A stretch of 18,861 nt of DNA from an uncultured Oscillospiraceae bacterium (GTDB taxonomy: Bacteria > Bacillota > Clostridia > Oscillospirales > Oscillospiraceae). The notes under the pieces were generated by a model that worked only from the letters and a program-made list of their open reading frames with translations, did not search any database and was not told where the DNA came from. The first letter of the stretch is position 1, and each line of letters begins with the position of its first letter. The stretch spans positions 1 to 18,861 of the forward strand of contig CAJULJ010000050.1 of assembly GCA_910587395.1 (NCBI GenBank). The letters run 5' to 3'. A program made the position numbers and the translations under genes. Below are positions 1 to 6,635 of this stretch, one piece after another.

Positions 1-148
1 CTCCGCTTTCTTTCAACATAACCAGATTTCCTATGTTCTAATTCGGGAGTAATATAATCCGGGGCAGGGCCTTTTTCAATACGAAAAGCGTTTCTTTCAT
101 TGACATGGTGGCGGAGATCAACACTCAGGTGCACGAGTAACTGGGGCT
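1..148. other. Left edge, no recognisable gene
   Basis: Short open stretches exist here: a 16-codon piece ending in TAA at 50-52, and an open frame from 42 to a TAA at 138-140. They are too short to name and lie in different frames. The second ends in MVAEINTQVHE. They could be broken ends of mobile-element genes, given the remnant that follows, but that is a guess. Confidence 0.3.
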
Positions 149-361
149 ATGGCTGAAGCACCCATGCTGATTACGGACGAACTGGGTGAGGGGTTCCGCC
201 TGCTGGCGAATGTCAATGGCGTGGTGCTGGCGGGGCGGGAATTGGAGGGTGACCGAGGGTACAAGTTTGTCGTCTGGCAGTGTACCCCGAACCACACCGG
301 CGTGACCACTGCCGCTATGATACGTTTCGAATCACTTCATCTGTTGAATGGAAGCAGATGA
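149..361 (+). pseudogene. Possible truncated mobile-element hypothetical protein
   Basis: An ORF of 70 codons starts at ATG 149 with only a weak GGGG-type ribosome site. The middle of the protein (VLAGRELEGDRGYKFVVW, then TPNHTGVTT) resembles, from memory, small conserved proteins carried by Firmicutes conjugative elements. In those, a Tyr-Glu/Lys-Phe-Val-x-Trp core is followed by a GHY motif and a C-terminal FATRAGL-like segment. Here the likeness stops after TGVTT and is replaced by an unrelated tail (AAMIRFESLHLLNGSR), so the gene looks truncated or fused to foreign sequence. A real short gene or chance coding are the alternatives. No function is proposed. Confidence 0.35.
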
Positions 362-395
362 TAGAAAATCATTTTTCAAGAAAAACAGATTTCTC

Positions 396-424
396 TTGAC
401 ACATCGGGAAATATAATAGATAAT
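396..424 (+). promoter_or_regulatory. Strong sigma-A promoter for the XRE gene
   Basis: The -35 TTGACA (396-401) and -10 GATAAT (419-424) are separated by 17 bases, so transcription should start near 431. The next credible coding start is 692, which implies a 5' leader of about 260 bases. A TATAAT at 412-417 also exists but is only 10 bases from the -35, so it is less likely to be the -10. Confidence 0.6.
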
Positions 425-691
425 CAGAATAGAAAAATATCATCGTATTATCGGCAGCAGGAAATAACGTTGAGATCAAAAGCAGTCCGGCGCTGGAGTT
501 CACCAAAAAGCAATTTCACTCCCGGGAATTTCGCCCCCTTTGACAGAGTCGATTCCTTTTCCGCCTTACGGGTAACGTCCAAAAAAAACATTCCCACTTT
601 GCCGGCTGACAAACCGACTTGCAATTTTCAAACCCGTTTCGCCGCCCGGCAGAATCCCATTATCATGCCACAGGGGCAAGGAGGGATGCTG
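425..691 (+). other. Long untranslated leader upstream of the XRE gene
   Basis: This stretch lies between the predicted promoter and the likely TTG start. The XRE frame is open back to TTG 470, but the translated extension is Arg/Phe/Pro-rich with no helix-turn-helix character, and there is no ribosome site at 470. A second frame is open from 433 to a TGA at 541-543 (ending HSREFRPL) and is also unrecognised. I see no riboswitch class that I can name. Confidence 0.35.
678..685 (+). promoter_or_regulatory. Ribosome binding site that sets a TTG start
   Basis: AAGGAGGG ends directly against ATG 686, leaving no spacer for that codon. The in-frame TTG at 692 sits 6 bases downstream, an ideal spacing, so TTG 692 is the better start. 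Confidence 0.6.
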
Positions 692-1027
692 TTGGACAAA
701 CAAGAAACATTCGCGCAGAATCTGGAAACCATCCGAAGGATAAACGGCCAGTCCGTTGCGGAGTTTGCCAGAGCGGCTGATATCCCAAAGTCCACGCTGC
801 AATCCATTCGGCTCAACGGCCACACCACACTGGATACTGCGATTCGGATATCCGACGCCCTAGGCATCCCCCTGGACAGCCTGGTGGGGGACGACCATAT
901 GCCGGGAAAGATAGACCTCATACAGCACATATTAAAATCTATTGATTGGTTTCAAAAGCTTTCCGCTGCCGACCAGGAAGAGGTGCTCTTCCATTTTCGG
1001 AAGATACTGGAGATTGCCTTCAAATGA
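692..1027 (+). CDS. XRE-family helix-turn-helix regulator
   Basis: This is a small DNA-binding protein of 111 residues if started at TTG 692. From about residue 5 to 62 it carries a Cro/C1-type helix-turn-helix: ETFAQNLETIRR, then SVAEFARAADIPKSTLQSI as the two DNA-reading helices, then LDTAIRISDALGIPLDSLVG. The remaining 50 residues (ILKSIDWFQKLSAADQEEVL) are helical and probably dimerise or sense a partner. The start was chosen from the ribosome site at 678-685; ATG 686 would add only two residues. It has its own promoter at 396-424 and a perfect hairpin terminator directly downstream, so it is probably monocistronic. It could regulate the downstream ATPase/RloB module, but 690 bases and a terminator separate them, so that link is only positional. 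Confidence 0.85.
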   Translation: MDKQETFAQNLETIRRINGQSVAEFARAADIPKSTLQSIRLNGHTTLDTAIRISDALGIPLDSLVGDDHMPGKIDLIQHILKSIDWFQKLSAADQEEVLFHFRKILEIAFK

Positions 1028-1068
1028 AGCCGGACAGCCGTATGCATCTGCTATCTTATGGTATAAAC

Positions 1069-1100
1069 AGAAAGGCCGGGGAGTAATCCCCGGCCTTTCT
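1069..1100 (+). terminator. Perfect 13-bp hairpin terminator
   Basis: AGAAAGGCCGGGG (1069-1081) pairs perfectly with 1088-1100 around the loop AGTAAT. It lies 42 bases after the XRE stop codon. The trailing T run is inside the stem (CCTTTCT) rather than a long tract, so termination strength is uncertain. Confidence 0.7.
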
Positions 1101-1663
1101 CCAGCTTGATCCAGCTTCTTCAACCATGATCCGGCAGCAGGCCTCAGACGGATTCAGCACATGATTCTGCAGGCTGCTGGGGTCAGGGGCCTCCTTGCCC
1201 CGCGGCACCTCTTCCTCATTGGCTTGCGGATGGAGGGCCGGCAGCTGTTCGGAATGTCTGCTAAGGTTTTGTATTGCGGCATATAATTTCAAATTATGGG
1301 AATACCATCACGGATGCGCTGACTTCAGTAACTCCTGCCTCATAACCCGGTGCAGCTCTTGGAATGGCGAAGCCGCGGCTATAGGCCGCACACGCAATGC
1401 TGCCTGTGATCGTATACCTAATTGCTGAGATGCCGGAAAAATTCTGCATATGGCTATTCCGCCCTGCATGAAAAATTTTGCTGGGTGATTGACGCAAACG
1501 TGTAACTTTTTGCGGGTATTCATCTGCCGGCAAAAATAGTTTTGATAAACTGTCTACAAATAAACGAGTGCATTAAGTTTGCCGCAGCTGTAATGAGGAA
1601 CTCGTCAACACCTGATTTTTATGGAAATCAATAGGAAATTTTTAAATTTTTTCGCAAAAGGGG
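1101..1663. other. Stretch without a clear gene
   Basis: No ORF here has a ribosome site and a recognisable product. A minus-strand frame of 78 codons (1292-1056) runs through the terminator hairpin and lacks a ribosome site. Two overlapping minus-strand frames at 1294-1533 also look non-coding. Visible structure is a 15-bp AT palindrome ATAATTT-C-AAATTAT (1283-1297) and a 6-bp inverted repeat ACGAGT/ACTCGT (1564-1569 and 1600-1605). Confidence 0.5.
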
Positions 1664-1692
1664 TTGAATTTCTTAAAAAATCTGGATATACT
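1664..1692 (+). promoter_or_regulatory. Promoter of the ATPase/RloB module
   Basis: The -35 TTGAAT (1664-1669) and -10 TATACT (1687-1692) are 17 bases apart. Transcription should begin near 1699, leaving a leader of only about 15 bases that is mostly the ribosome site AGGAGG (1701-1706) before ATG 1714. A dedicated promoter fits a self-contained cassette. Confidence 0.65.
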
Positions 1693-1713
1693 AAATTGTG
1701 AGGAGGAAATGCC

Positions 1714-3018
1714 ATGCTAATTGAATTCAAATTCTCCAATTACCGCTCCTTTCGGGATGAGGCATGTCTGTCCATGGAGGCTACCGGTTTGAGAGCAAAA
1801 AAACGGAGCCTGATTTCGTTTAAGCCCGCGGATTTGCTGCCGGCTGCGGCAATTTTTGGAAAAAATGGCGGCGGAAAAAGCAACGTTATTCGCGCTTTTT
1901 GGCTGGGAGCGCAGTTTATCCGCAACGCTCAGCGAACACAGCACGAGAACTCCCCTGTTCCAATCAAACCCTTTCTGTTGAATGATCACTCGGCAGATGA
2001 GCCCGCTTCCTTTGAGTATACCTACGTACTGGACGGTGTTAAATACATCTACGGTTTTTCCGCCACCAGGAAGAATATTCTGCGGGAGTATCTATATTAT
2101 GCCCCCAAAGGGCAGAGGGCGATGGTATTTTCCCGAGAGAATCAGTATTTTATGTTTCGGGAGAATTCCGAAAAGAAGCGTCGGGAGCTCATCAGTGCCG
2201 CCGTGGCGGAAAATCAGCTATATTTCTCTGTAGCCTGTACCATGAACGAGCCGGCCTGCGCGGCCGCTATGCGCTGGTTCCGGGAGTACCTGTTTTTCTC
2301 CCGGGACTACACGGACATTCCTGAGCAGCTGCTGGAGTATTCAGAGGACCCTGGTATGCTGAAGGCCATCACAAGCTATGCGATCAATGCAGATCTGGGC
2401 ATTGAAGATATCAGGTTTGAGGTTAAAAATGCAGAATTAAGCGTTGAGGAGCTCTCCATTGCCGGTATGCCGGAGGAAATTAAAAATGCGGTGGAGCAAT
2501 TTATGCAGGCGCTGTCGGCGTCGCCCAACGTCGCAGAAGGCAGTTTGAAAATGGGACAGGTGAGCGCCACCTCCTTTCATGCCGGTGTCAGCAGAGATGG
2601 GAGTCATACACGTTATCCGCTCCCTCTTGAGGAGGAGTCCGACGGCACGAGAATACTGATGGCCCTGGCTCCGGCGGTGGAACGAGCGCTGGAGCTGGGG
2701 GGCGTACTGGTGGTGGATGAATTGGAGAATGGAATGCATCCGTTACTGGCGGCCTTTCTGGTCTCGAAATTCCAGAGCCCTGATACGAACCGCAATCATG
2801 CCCAGTTAATCTTTACCACGCATAATATCCAACTGCTGAACGAGGAACTGCTCCGGAAGGACCAGATTTATTTTGTGGACAAGGACCGGCGGGACGGAAC
2901 CTCTACGCTTTACAGCATCAGCGAGTTTTCCACTCCTACGGCGGAGAACATCCTCAAGGGCTATTTGGCAGGTAAATACGGGGCAACCCCTGATATCACG
3001 CCGGAGGAGGTGTGGTGA
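1714..3018 (+). CDS. AAA15-type ATPase of an RloA/OLD-like defence module
   Basis: This is an ABC/SMC-fold ATPase of 434 residues. It starts MLIEFKFSNYRSF, the usual first strand of AAA15/AAA_21 proteins. It shows a Walker A GKNGGGKS at 49-56, a signature-like EEESDGTRIL near 300-310, a Walker B VLVVDE at 331-336 with the following EN-GMHP, and a switch histidine TTHN at 369-371. Length and order match the family. The stop codon TGA is directly followed by the ATG of the RloB gene, so the two are translationally coupled. Family knowledge: such ATPases (RloA, AbiLi, the AriA half of PARIS) sense phage infection and control a Toprim-like partner. RloB identifies this pair as RloAB/AbiL-like rather than PARIS. 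Defence function here is inferred from family and context. Confidence 0.85.
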   Translation: MLIEFKFSNYRSFRDEACLSMEATGLRAKKRSLISFKPADLLPAAAIFGKNGGGKSNVIRAFWLGAQFIRNAQRTQHENSPVPIKPFLLNDHSADEPASFEYTYVLDGVKYIYGFSATRKNILREYLYYAPKGQRAMVFSRENQYFMFRENSEKKRRELISAAVAENQLYFSVACTMNEPACAAAMRWFREYLFFSRDYTDIPEQLLEYSEDPGMLKAITSYAINADLGIEDIRFEVKNAELSVEELSIAGMPEEIKNAVEQFMQALSASPNVAEGSLKMGQVSATSFHAGVSRDGSHTRYPLPLEEESDGTRILMALAPAVERALELGGVLVVDELENGMHPLLAAFLVSKFQSPDTNRNHAQLIFTTHNIQLLNEELLRKDQIYFVDKDRRDGTSTLYSISEFSTPTAENILKGYLAGKYGATPDITPEEVW

Positions 3019-3705
3019 ATGGGGAGGAGGCTGCAAAACGCCAAAAAATTAATTTATATTTTCTGTGAGGGCGAGAGTGAGCAGGAGTATGCAAAATGCC
3101 TGAAGGCCAGATTTGATGATGTGGCGGTTCTGCGAATTCCTCCGCCCGCGTCCAGCGGCCTTTTTCAGGAAGCAAAAGATAAATTTGAAAAGGATATCCG
3201 ATTGCGCAGCGACGCCGAGGTGACGGATGAGATTTGGTTTTTCTTCGATGCCGAGGATAGTGACGCAGACAAATGGGAGCAGCGGCTAAAGATCATCAAG
3301 CACCTTCGCCGCCTGCGAAAAAAACCCAATATTCGGGTGCGGCTGTTGATGACCAGCGCATGTGTGGAATACTGGTTTCGGCTGCATTTTGAGATGGCCG
3401 TGCCTTCTCTCCATATTGACGCCGACAAAGACCGTGAGCTCCATCACCTGCAAAAGCTGGTTCCCGGCTATTTCAAGGGTGATCCCAAAACCATCGGCCA
3501 AATCGCGCAGAACTACGCCCAGGCGGTCCAGAACGGCAGACAGGTACTCAAACGTCTGGAAGCGGAGGGTATGCCTTTGGAGGCGCGCAAAGGGGCAAAT
3601 TCGGATGTGGACGAACGGGACAAGTGGCTCCATCGAAACAGCCACACCTTCACCACCGTCCAAGAAGCGATCCTTTTTTTGGAGTCCCTTCAAAGCCAGC
3701 TGTGA
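3019..3705 (+). CDS. rloB: RloB-family Toprim-like effector
   Basis: This protein of 228 residues matches the RloB family pattern. Strand one is followed by an acidic loop (IYIFCEGESEQEY, residues 12-24; Glu17 is the expected Toprim acid). A second acidic cluster follows a hydrophobic strand (IWFFFDAEDSD, 72-82; Asp77, Glu79, Asp80). Then comes the ACVEYWFRLHFE segment near 115, equivalent to the family's CFEVWLLLHF block. The C-terminal half is helical. Start ATG 3019 abuts the ATPase stop and has GGAGGAGG about 8 bases upstream. RloB proteins occur in restriction-linked and abortive-infection cassettes beside AAA15 ATPases and are thought to be nucleases. The acidic residues here look intact, so the module is probably functional. 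The nucleic-acid target is unknown. Confidence 0.85.
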   Translation: MGRRLQNAKKLIYIFCEGESEQEYAKCLKARFDDVAVLRIPPPASSGLFQEAKDKFEKDIRLRSDAEVTDEIWFFFDAEDSDADKWEQRLKIIKHLRRLRKKPNIRVRLLMTSACVEYWFRLHFEMAVPSLHIDADKDRELHHLQKLVPGYFKGDPKTIGQIAQNYAQAVQNGRQVLKRLEAEGMPLEARKGANSDVDERDKWLHRNSHTFTTVQEAILFLESLQSQL

Positions 3706-3828
3706 AGATACACCGCTGCAATACATTCCGAGGTATTCTGTCAAGGCACGCCCAATAAAGCACATTTTTTAGGTGTGCTGAAAATCCCCGGTCATTGCAT
3801 TAAATTACATCCTTGCATCAAAAAATGA

Positions 3829-3891
3829 GCGGCCCTGCCCGATCTGAACCAGCTGCTGCCGGCTGTTTGGATCAGGTGGGGCGCTTTTTTT
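3829..3891. terminator. Bidirectional terminator between rloB and the AraC gene
   Basis: A long imperfect GC-rich hairpin runs from GCGGCCC at 3829 to GGGGCGC ending at 3884. It is followed by seven T (3885-3891) on the plus strand. On the minus strand a run of six T (3820-3825, read as A on plus) follows after three bases. It serves two convergent genes. Confidence 0.75.
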
Positions 3892-3930
3892 CTGTGGACG
3901 CTGAGATGATTTTGCCATGACGGAGCGCAC

Positions 3931-4635
3931 TTATCGATTTCGCTTGCGGTACTCCATTGGGCTTATTCCCTCTAACCGCCGGAAGCTCTGGGAAAAGTAG
4001 CTTAGGGAGGAGAAGCCCAGAATCTGAGCGATTTGAGACAGAGAGTGGTCGGTCTCAGCCAACAGGAACCGGCTCTCCCGGATGCGCCGGGAAATGAGGT
4101 AACTGATGGGGGAGGTGTCAAATTCCCGGCGGAAGGCGTGGGCCAGATAGTATTTATTCACGTGGGCCAGCTCTGCCAGCTGGTCCAGCGAGAGATTTTC
4201 TTTAAAATGGTTGTCGATGTACTGCCTGACCAGACTGCACTCCCGGCTCTCCTGGATGAGGGTGCGAAGGCAGCTGGACACCGCGTCCTCCGCAAAGAGG
4301 TGGAGCAGGGCATGACCCTTGCCGCCGGGGGCGGCCTCCAGCCCCTCCAGTCCCAGCACCACATATTCCATGGGGCTGCCGTTCTGGCTGGTCTCCGTAT
4401 GGGGCACGCCGGGGTCCACCACCACCAGATCGTTGATGGCCACGGGGAACCTGCCCTCCCGGATGAGAAACGCGCCGTTTCCCCCGGTGATGAAAAACAT
4501 CTCCGAGCAGGTGTCGGAGTGGATTTGAGACCGCCACTCCCGGCTGTAGTGGGCATATGTGACATACAACAGCCGGGGGTGCTCGCGCTCCGACGGCAGG
4601 GCCGCGCCGGTCAAAATATATTGATGAGTGCTCAC
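3931..4635 (-). CDS. AraC-family regulator with a shortened linker
   Basis: The protein has 234 residues. Residues 20-100 form the cupin sensor domain (HSDTCSEMFFITGG, then VVVDPGVPHTE). Residues 135-234 are a complete AraC DNA-binding domain with two helix-turn-helix units (LSLDQLAELAHVNKYYLAHAF; SLSQIAQILGFSSLSYFSQSF) and the closing GISPMEYR. The GTG start (4633-4635) is set by AGGAGG with 6-base spacing and a strong promoter. Relatives with this kind of domain have about 280 residues, with some 45-50 between cupin and DNA-binding domain. Here that linker is nearly absent (LIQESRECSLVRQYID, 126-141), suggesting an in-frame deletion at a repeated Ser-Arg-Glu. Since it faces a sugar-use operon that is now wrecked, it was probably the operon's regulator and may be decaying with it. 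Confidence 0.85.
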   Translation of the reverse strand: MSTHQYILTGAALPSEREHPRLLYVTYAHYSREWRSQIHSDTCSEMFFITGGNGAFLIREGRFPVAINDLVVVDPGVPHTETSQNGSPMEYVVLGLEGLEAAPGGKGHALLHLFAEDAVSSCLRTLIQESRECSLVRQYIDNHFKENLSLDQLAELAHVNKYYLAHAFRREFDTSPISYLISRRIRESRFLLAETDHSLSQIAQILGFSSLSYFSQSFRRLEGISPMEYRKRNR

Positions 4636-4693
4636 CGTCTTCCTCCTGATTCACGCAAGATTGCAAAAAATATGATTTTGAGCCGCCGCTTTC

Positions 4694-4722
4694 ATTATAG
4701 CTTCTTTTTCAAAATTGTGCAA
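4694..4722 (-). promoter_or_regulatory. Promoter of the AraC-family gene
   Basis: Read on the minus strand: -35 TTGCAC (4717-4722), 17-base spacer, -10 TATAAT (4694-4699). Transcription should start near 4687, about 50 bases before the GTG start. Confidence 0.7.
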
Positions 4723-4740
4723 CGGTTCAAAAAATCCCCG

Positions 4741-4848
4741 ATTACACGGGCGCCTCCGTTCAAATTTACACCGGTTTCTTAGCGTAATTCCCAGGAGAAT
4801 CATAGATTTTACCCAAAGCTGCTCCGATTTACACCGGCACTTTACACC
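4741..4848. repeat. Repeated ATTTACACCGG motifs, candidate AraC operator
   Basis: ATTTACACCGG occurs exactly at 4764-4774 and 4827-4837, in direct orientation and 63 bases apart (six helical turns). Partial copies are ATTACACGG at 4741-4749 and TTTACACC at 4841-4848. They sit in the divergent region between the AraC gene and the sugar-locus relics, where AraC proteins usually bind direct repeats. A TATAAA at 4872-4877 could be the -10 of the lost plus-strand operon. Confidence 0.4.
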
Positions 4849-5235
4849 AAAATGCAGAATAGAGCAATATTTATAAAAATTGAAGCAATAATCCGATTGC
4901 TAAAAGCAGGAAAACCAGTTACCTTAAATTTGTAAGGCGCGGGGAGAGCTCCCCGCCACATCGTTACATCAACTAGGTGATTGCGAAAGTAAGCGCGAAA
5001 AGAAGAAGTAATTGCCAAGGGAGAGGAAGCGGGACAAAAGGGCGCAAAAAGATAACCGCCGGGAGGCGTGGAGAAGGATCTATGAGATAAAGATCAGGCG
5101 GCGAGGCGGCGAATTCTGCGGAACAAGAGTTTGTCATGGAGCGCACCGGCGAGAAGGACGCAAAGGAGCTGGATGATGCCGGCAAGGAAGAGGTCAGCCT
5201 TAGAAGTGGCGGTGTTGGCGGTTTTTCGATGGGCC
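4849..5235. other. Stretch without an intact gene, leading into an operon relic
   Basis: An 8-bp inverted repeat GCGGGGAG/CTCCCCGC lies at 4939-4956 with no T run. The purine-rich stretch 4980-5235 has several short open frames in which I recognise nothing. Because it ends at the tail of a permease gene, it is probably scrambled or deleted former operon sequence. The joining point with the permease tail is near 5230. Confidence 0.4.
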
Positions 5236-5319
5236 ACACCAAGCACAGCTTTCCTGCTGTACATCTTCATGTCTGAAAAAATCATCGCCGGCGTGACGGG
5301 CGGCGGCGTCAAGGGATAA
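5236..5319 (+). pseudogene. C-terminal tail of an ABC sugar permease
   Basis: The last 27 codons before TAA 5317-5319 read ...FLLYIFMSEKIIAGVTGGGVKG. This is the typical end of MalG/LacG-type carbohydrate ABC permeases (hydrophobic helix, then FxxFIxGxxxGAVKG). No frame upstream continues the permease, so only the tail remains. It ends 20 bases before the start of the GH112 phosphorylase relic. In bifidobacteria and clostridia, transporter genes for lacto-N-biose/galacto-N-biose precede that phosphorylase, so this fits a collapsed uptake-and-phosphorolysis operon. The match is short and made by eye. Confidence 0.6.
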
Positions 5320-5339
5320 GCCCCGGTTTGGAGGATTCA

Positions 5340-6473
5340 ATGAGCGAAGAACAACAGAAATTTGGCCGGGTCACCATCCCCACCGACGTGGATGTGGTGC
5401 CCGAAACCCTGGAACTGCTCAAGCGTTGGGGGGCGGACGCCATCCGGGACTGCGACGGCACTGATTTCCTTCAGGAGCTGAAGGAGGTGTGGGCCAAGGT
5501 CTATTCCACCTACTACACCACACGGAAGGACAACGATTGGGCCCGCGCCAATCCCGACGAGGTGCAGCAGTGCTATATCATGACCGGCTTCCACACCGCC
5601 GTGGGCAGGCCGCTGTCCATTCCCCTGATGCAGGGGATCAGCGGTGAGCTGATGATGGTGAATACCCGGGACGACCCCAAGCGCTGGTGGGAGGTGGTGG
5701 ACCGCACCACGGGAGCGCCCCTGCCCTCGGAGGCCTGACGGTACGAGGGGGAGACGGGCTGTGTGGTGATTCCCGAGCCGGAGGCGTTCCACGACTACAC
5801 CGCCAGCTTTCTGGCCTATCTCATCTGGGACCCGGTGCATATGTACAATGCCGTCACCAACGGCTGGACGGATTTCGAGCACCAGATCACCTTTGACGTG
5901 CGCCAGCCAAAAACCCGTGCCTTTACCATGGAGCGCCTGCGGAAATTCATCGCGGACTACCCCTATGTGGACGTGATCCGCTATTGCGTCAAAACCGTGG
6001 CCGTTCTCAACAGCTGGGGGAAGGCCCGGTCCTGGGGCTGCCATATGGTCCACCACGCCCTGTATCAAAAGCAGAATTATTCCTGCGCCGGGGCGGTGGA
6101 TTTCGGCGAGGGGAAAAAGAGCATCTACGCTCTGCACGGAGCCCAGGTCCTGGTTCAGCGGGATAAGGAGGTCCAGATGGCGGTGAACGAGTACGGAGCG
6201 GGCCGGGGGGTGTATATCTCCGGGCTGCCCTACTCCTTTGAGAACAGCCGGCTGCTGCACCGGGCAGTGCTGTGGTCCACCCACAGCGAGGAGGAGATGG
6301 AACGCTGGCTGTCCGCCAACTGCAATGTGGATGTCCACGCCTATGTGGACAGCGGAAAATTCTGCGTGGTCAACAATACCTATGAGCTCCAGTCCACCAC
6401 CGTGTACCGGGGCGACGGCTCCAGCTTCCCGCTGAGGCTGGCCGCCAACGAGATCCGCTGGTTCGAGATCTGA
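5340..6473 (+). pseudogene. lnpA: GH112 galacto-/lacto-N-biose phosphorylase, broken
   Basis: The intact enzyme (about 720-750 residues) phosphorolyses Gal-beta-1,3-GlcNAc/GalNAc. Start ATG 5340 has GGAGG at 5330-5334. Residues 1-132 (FGRVTIPTDVDVVPETLELL, TYYTTRKDN, DEVQQCYIMT, NTRDDPKRWWEV) match the N-terminal part. TGA at 5736-5738 then stops the frame where relatives carry a Trp, so it is probably TGG to TGA. The same frame continues open to TGA 6471-6473 with DYTASFLAYLIWDPVHMYNA, WGCHMVHHALYQKQNY, FGEGKKSIYALHG and GVYISGLPYSFENSRLL. Two internal pieces are missing without a frame change: one at about 5980-5986 (VIRY joined to CVKTVAVLN, some 240 residues lost, including the catalytic core) and one at about 6091-6099 (SCAGA joined to VDFGEG). 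The product cannot be active. Confidence 0.9.
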
Positions 6474-6480
6474 CAGAAGA

Positions 6481-6523
6481 AAAAAGAGAGCCGGCCGGGC
6501 CCTGTTCACGGATATCCGGCCGG
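6481..6523 (-). terminator. Terminator of the minus-strand gene train
   Basis: On the minus strand an 8-bp stem CCGGCCGG (6516-6523 with 6491-6498) is followed by CTCTCTTTTTT (6481-6490 and beyond). It lies about 110 bases after the hydrolase stop codon and also just past the end of the phosphorylase relic. Confidence 0.6.
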
Positions 6524-6635
6524 TCACAGCCGCGCAAATCACAGAAGGAGCGATTCACCGTGCTTAGGGGATATCGCATCCCATAGCGTTCAAAAATCCA
6601 GGCTGGTTCAATCATTATGCTCCGGTGCAGGGCTC

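Noticed and set aside
396..417. TTGACA paired with TATAAT at 412-417
   Set aside because: The 10-base spacer is too short for sigma-A. GATAAT at 419-424 gives the proper 17 bases.
470..691. N-terminal extension of the XRE protein from TTG 470
   Set aside because: No ribosome site at 470. The extension is unlike XRE proteins, and a strong ribosome site lies just before 692.
1056..1292. Minus-strand frame of 78 codons
   Set aside because: It has no ribosome site, no recognisable domain, and reads through the perfect hairpin at 1069-1100.
5736..5738. TGA read as selenocysteine or as programmed readthrough
   Set aside because: Relatives have Trp here and the enzyme needs no selenium. The gene also lacks its catalytic core through deletions, so a nonsense mutation is simpler.
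5337..6542. Minus-strand open frame of 401 codons
   Set aside because: It is antisense to the phosphorylase relic. The plus strand shows clear GH112 similarity through both halves.
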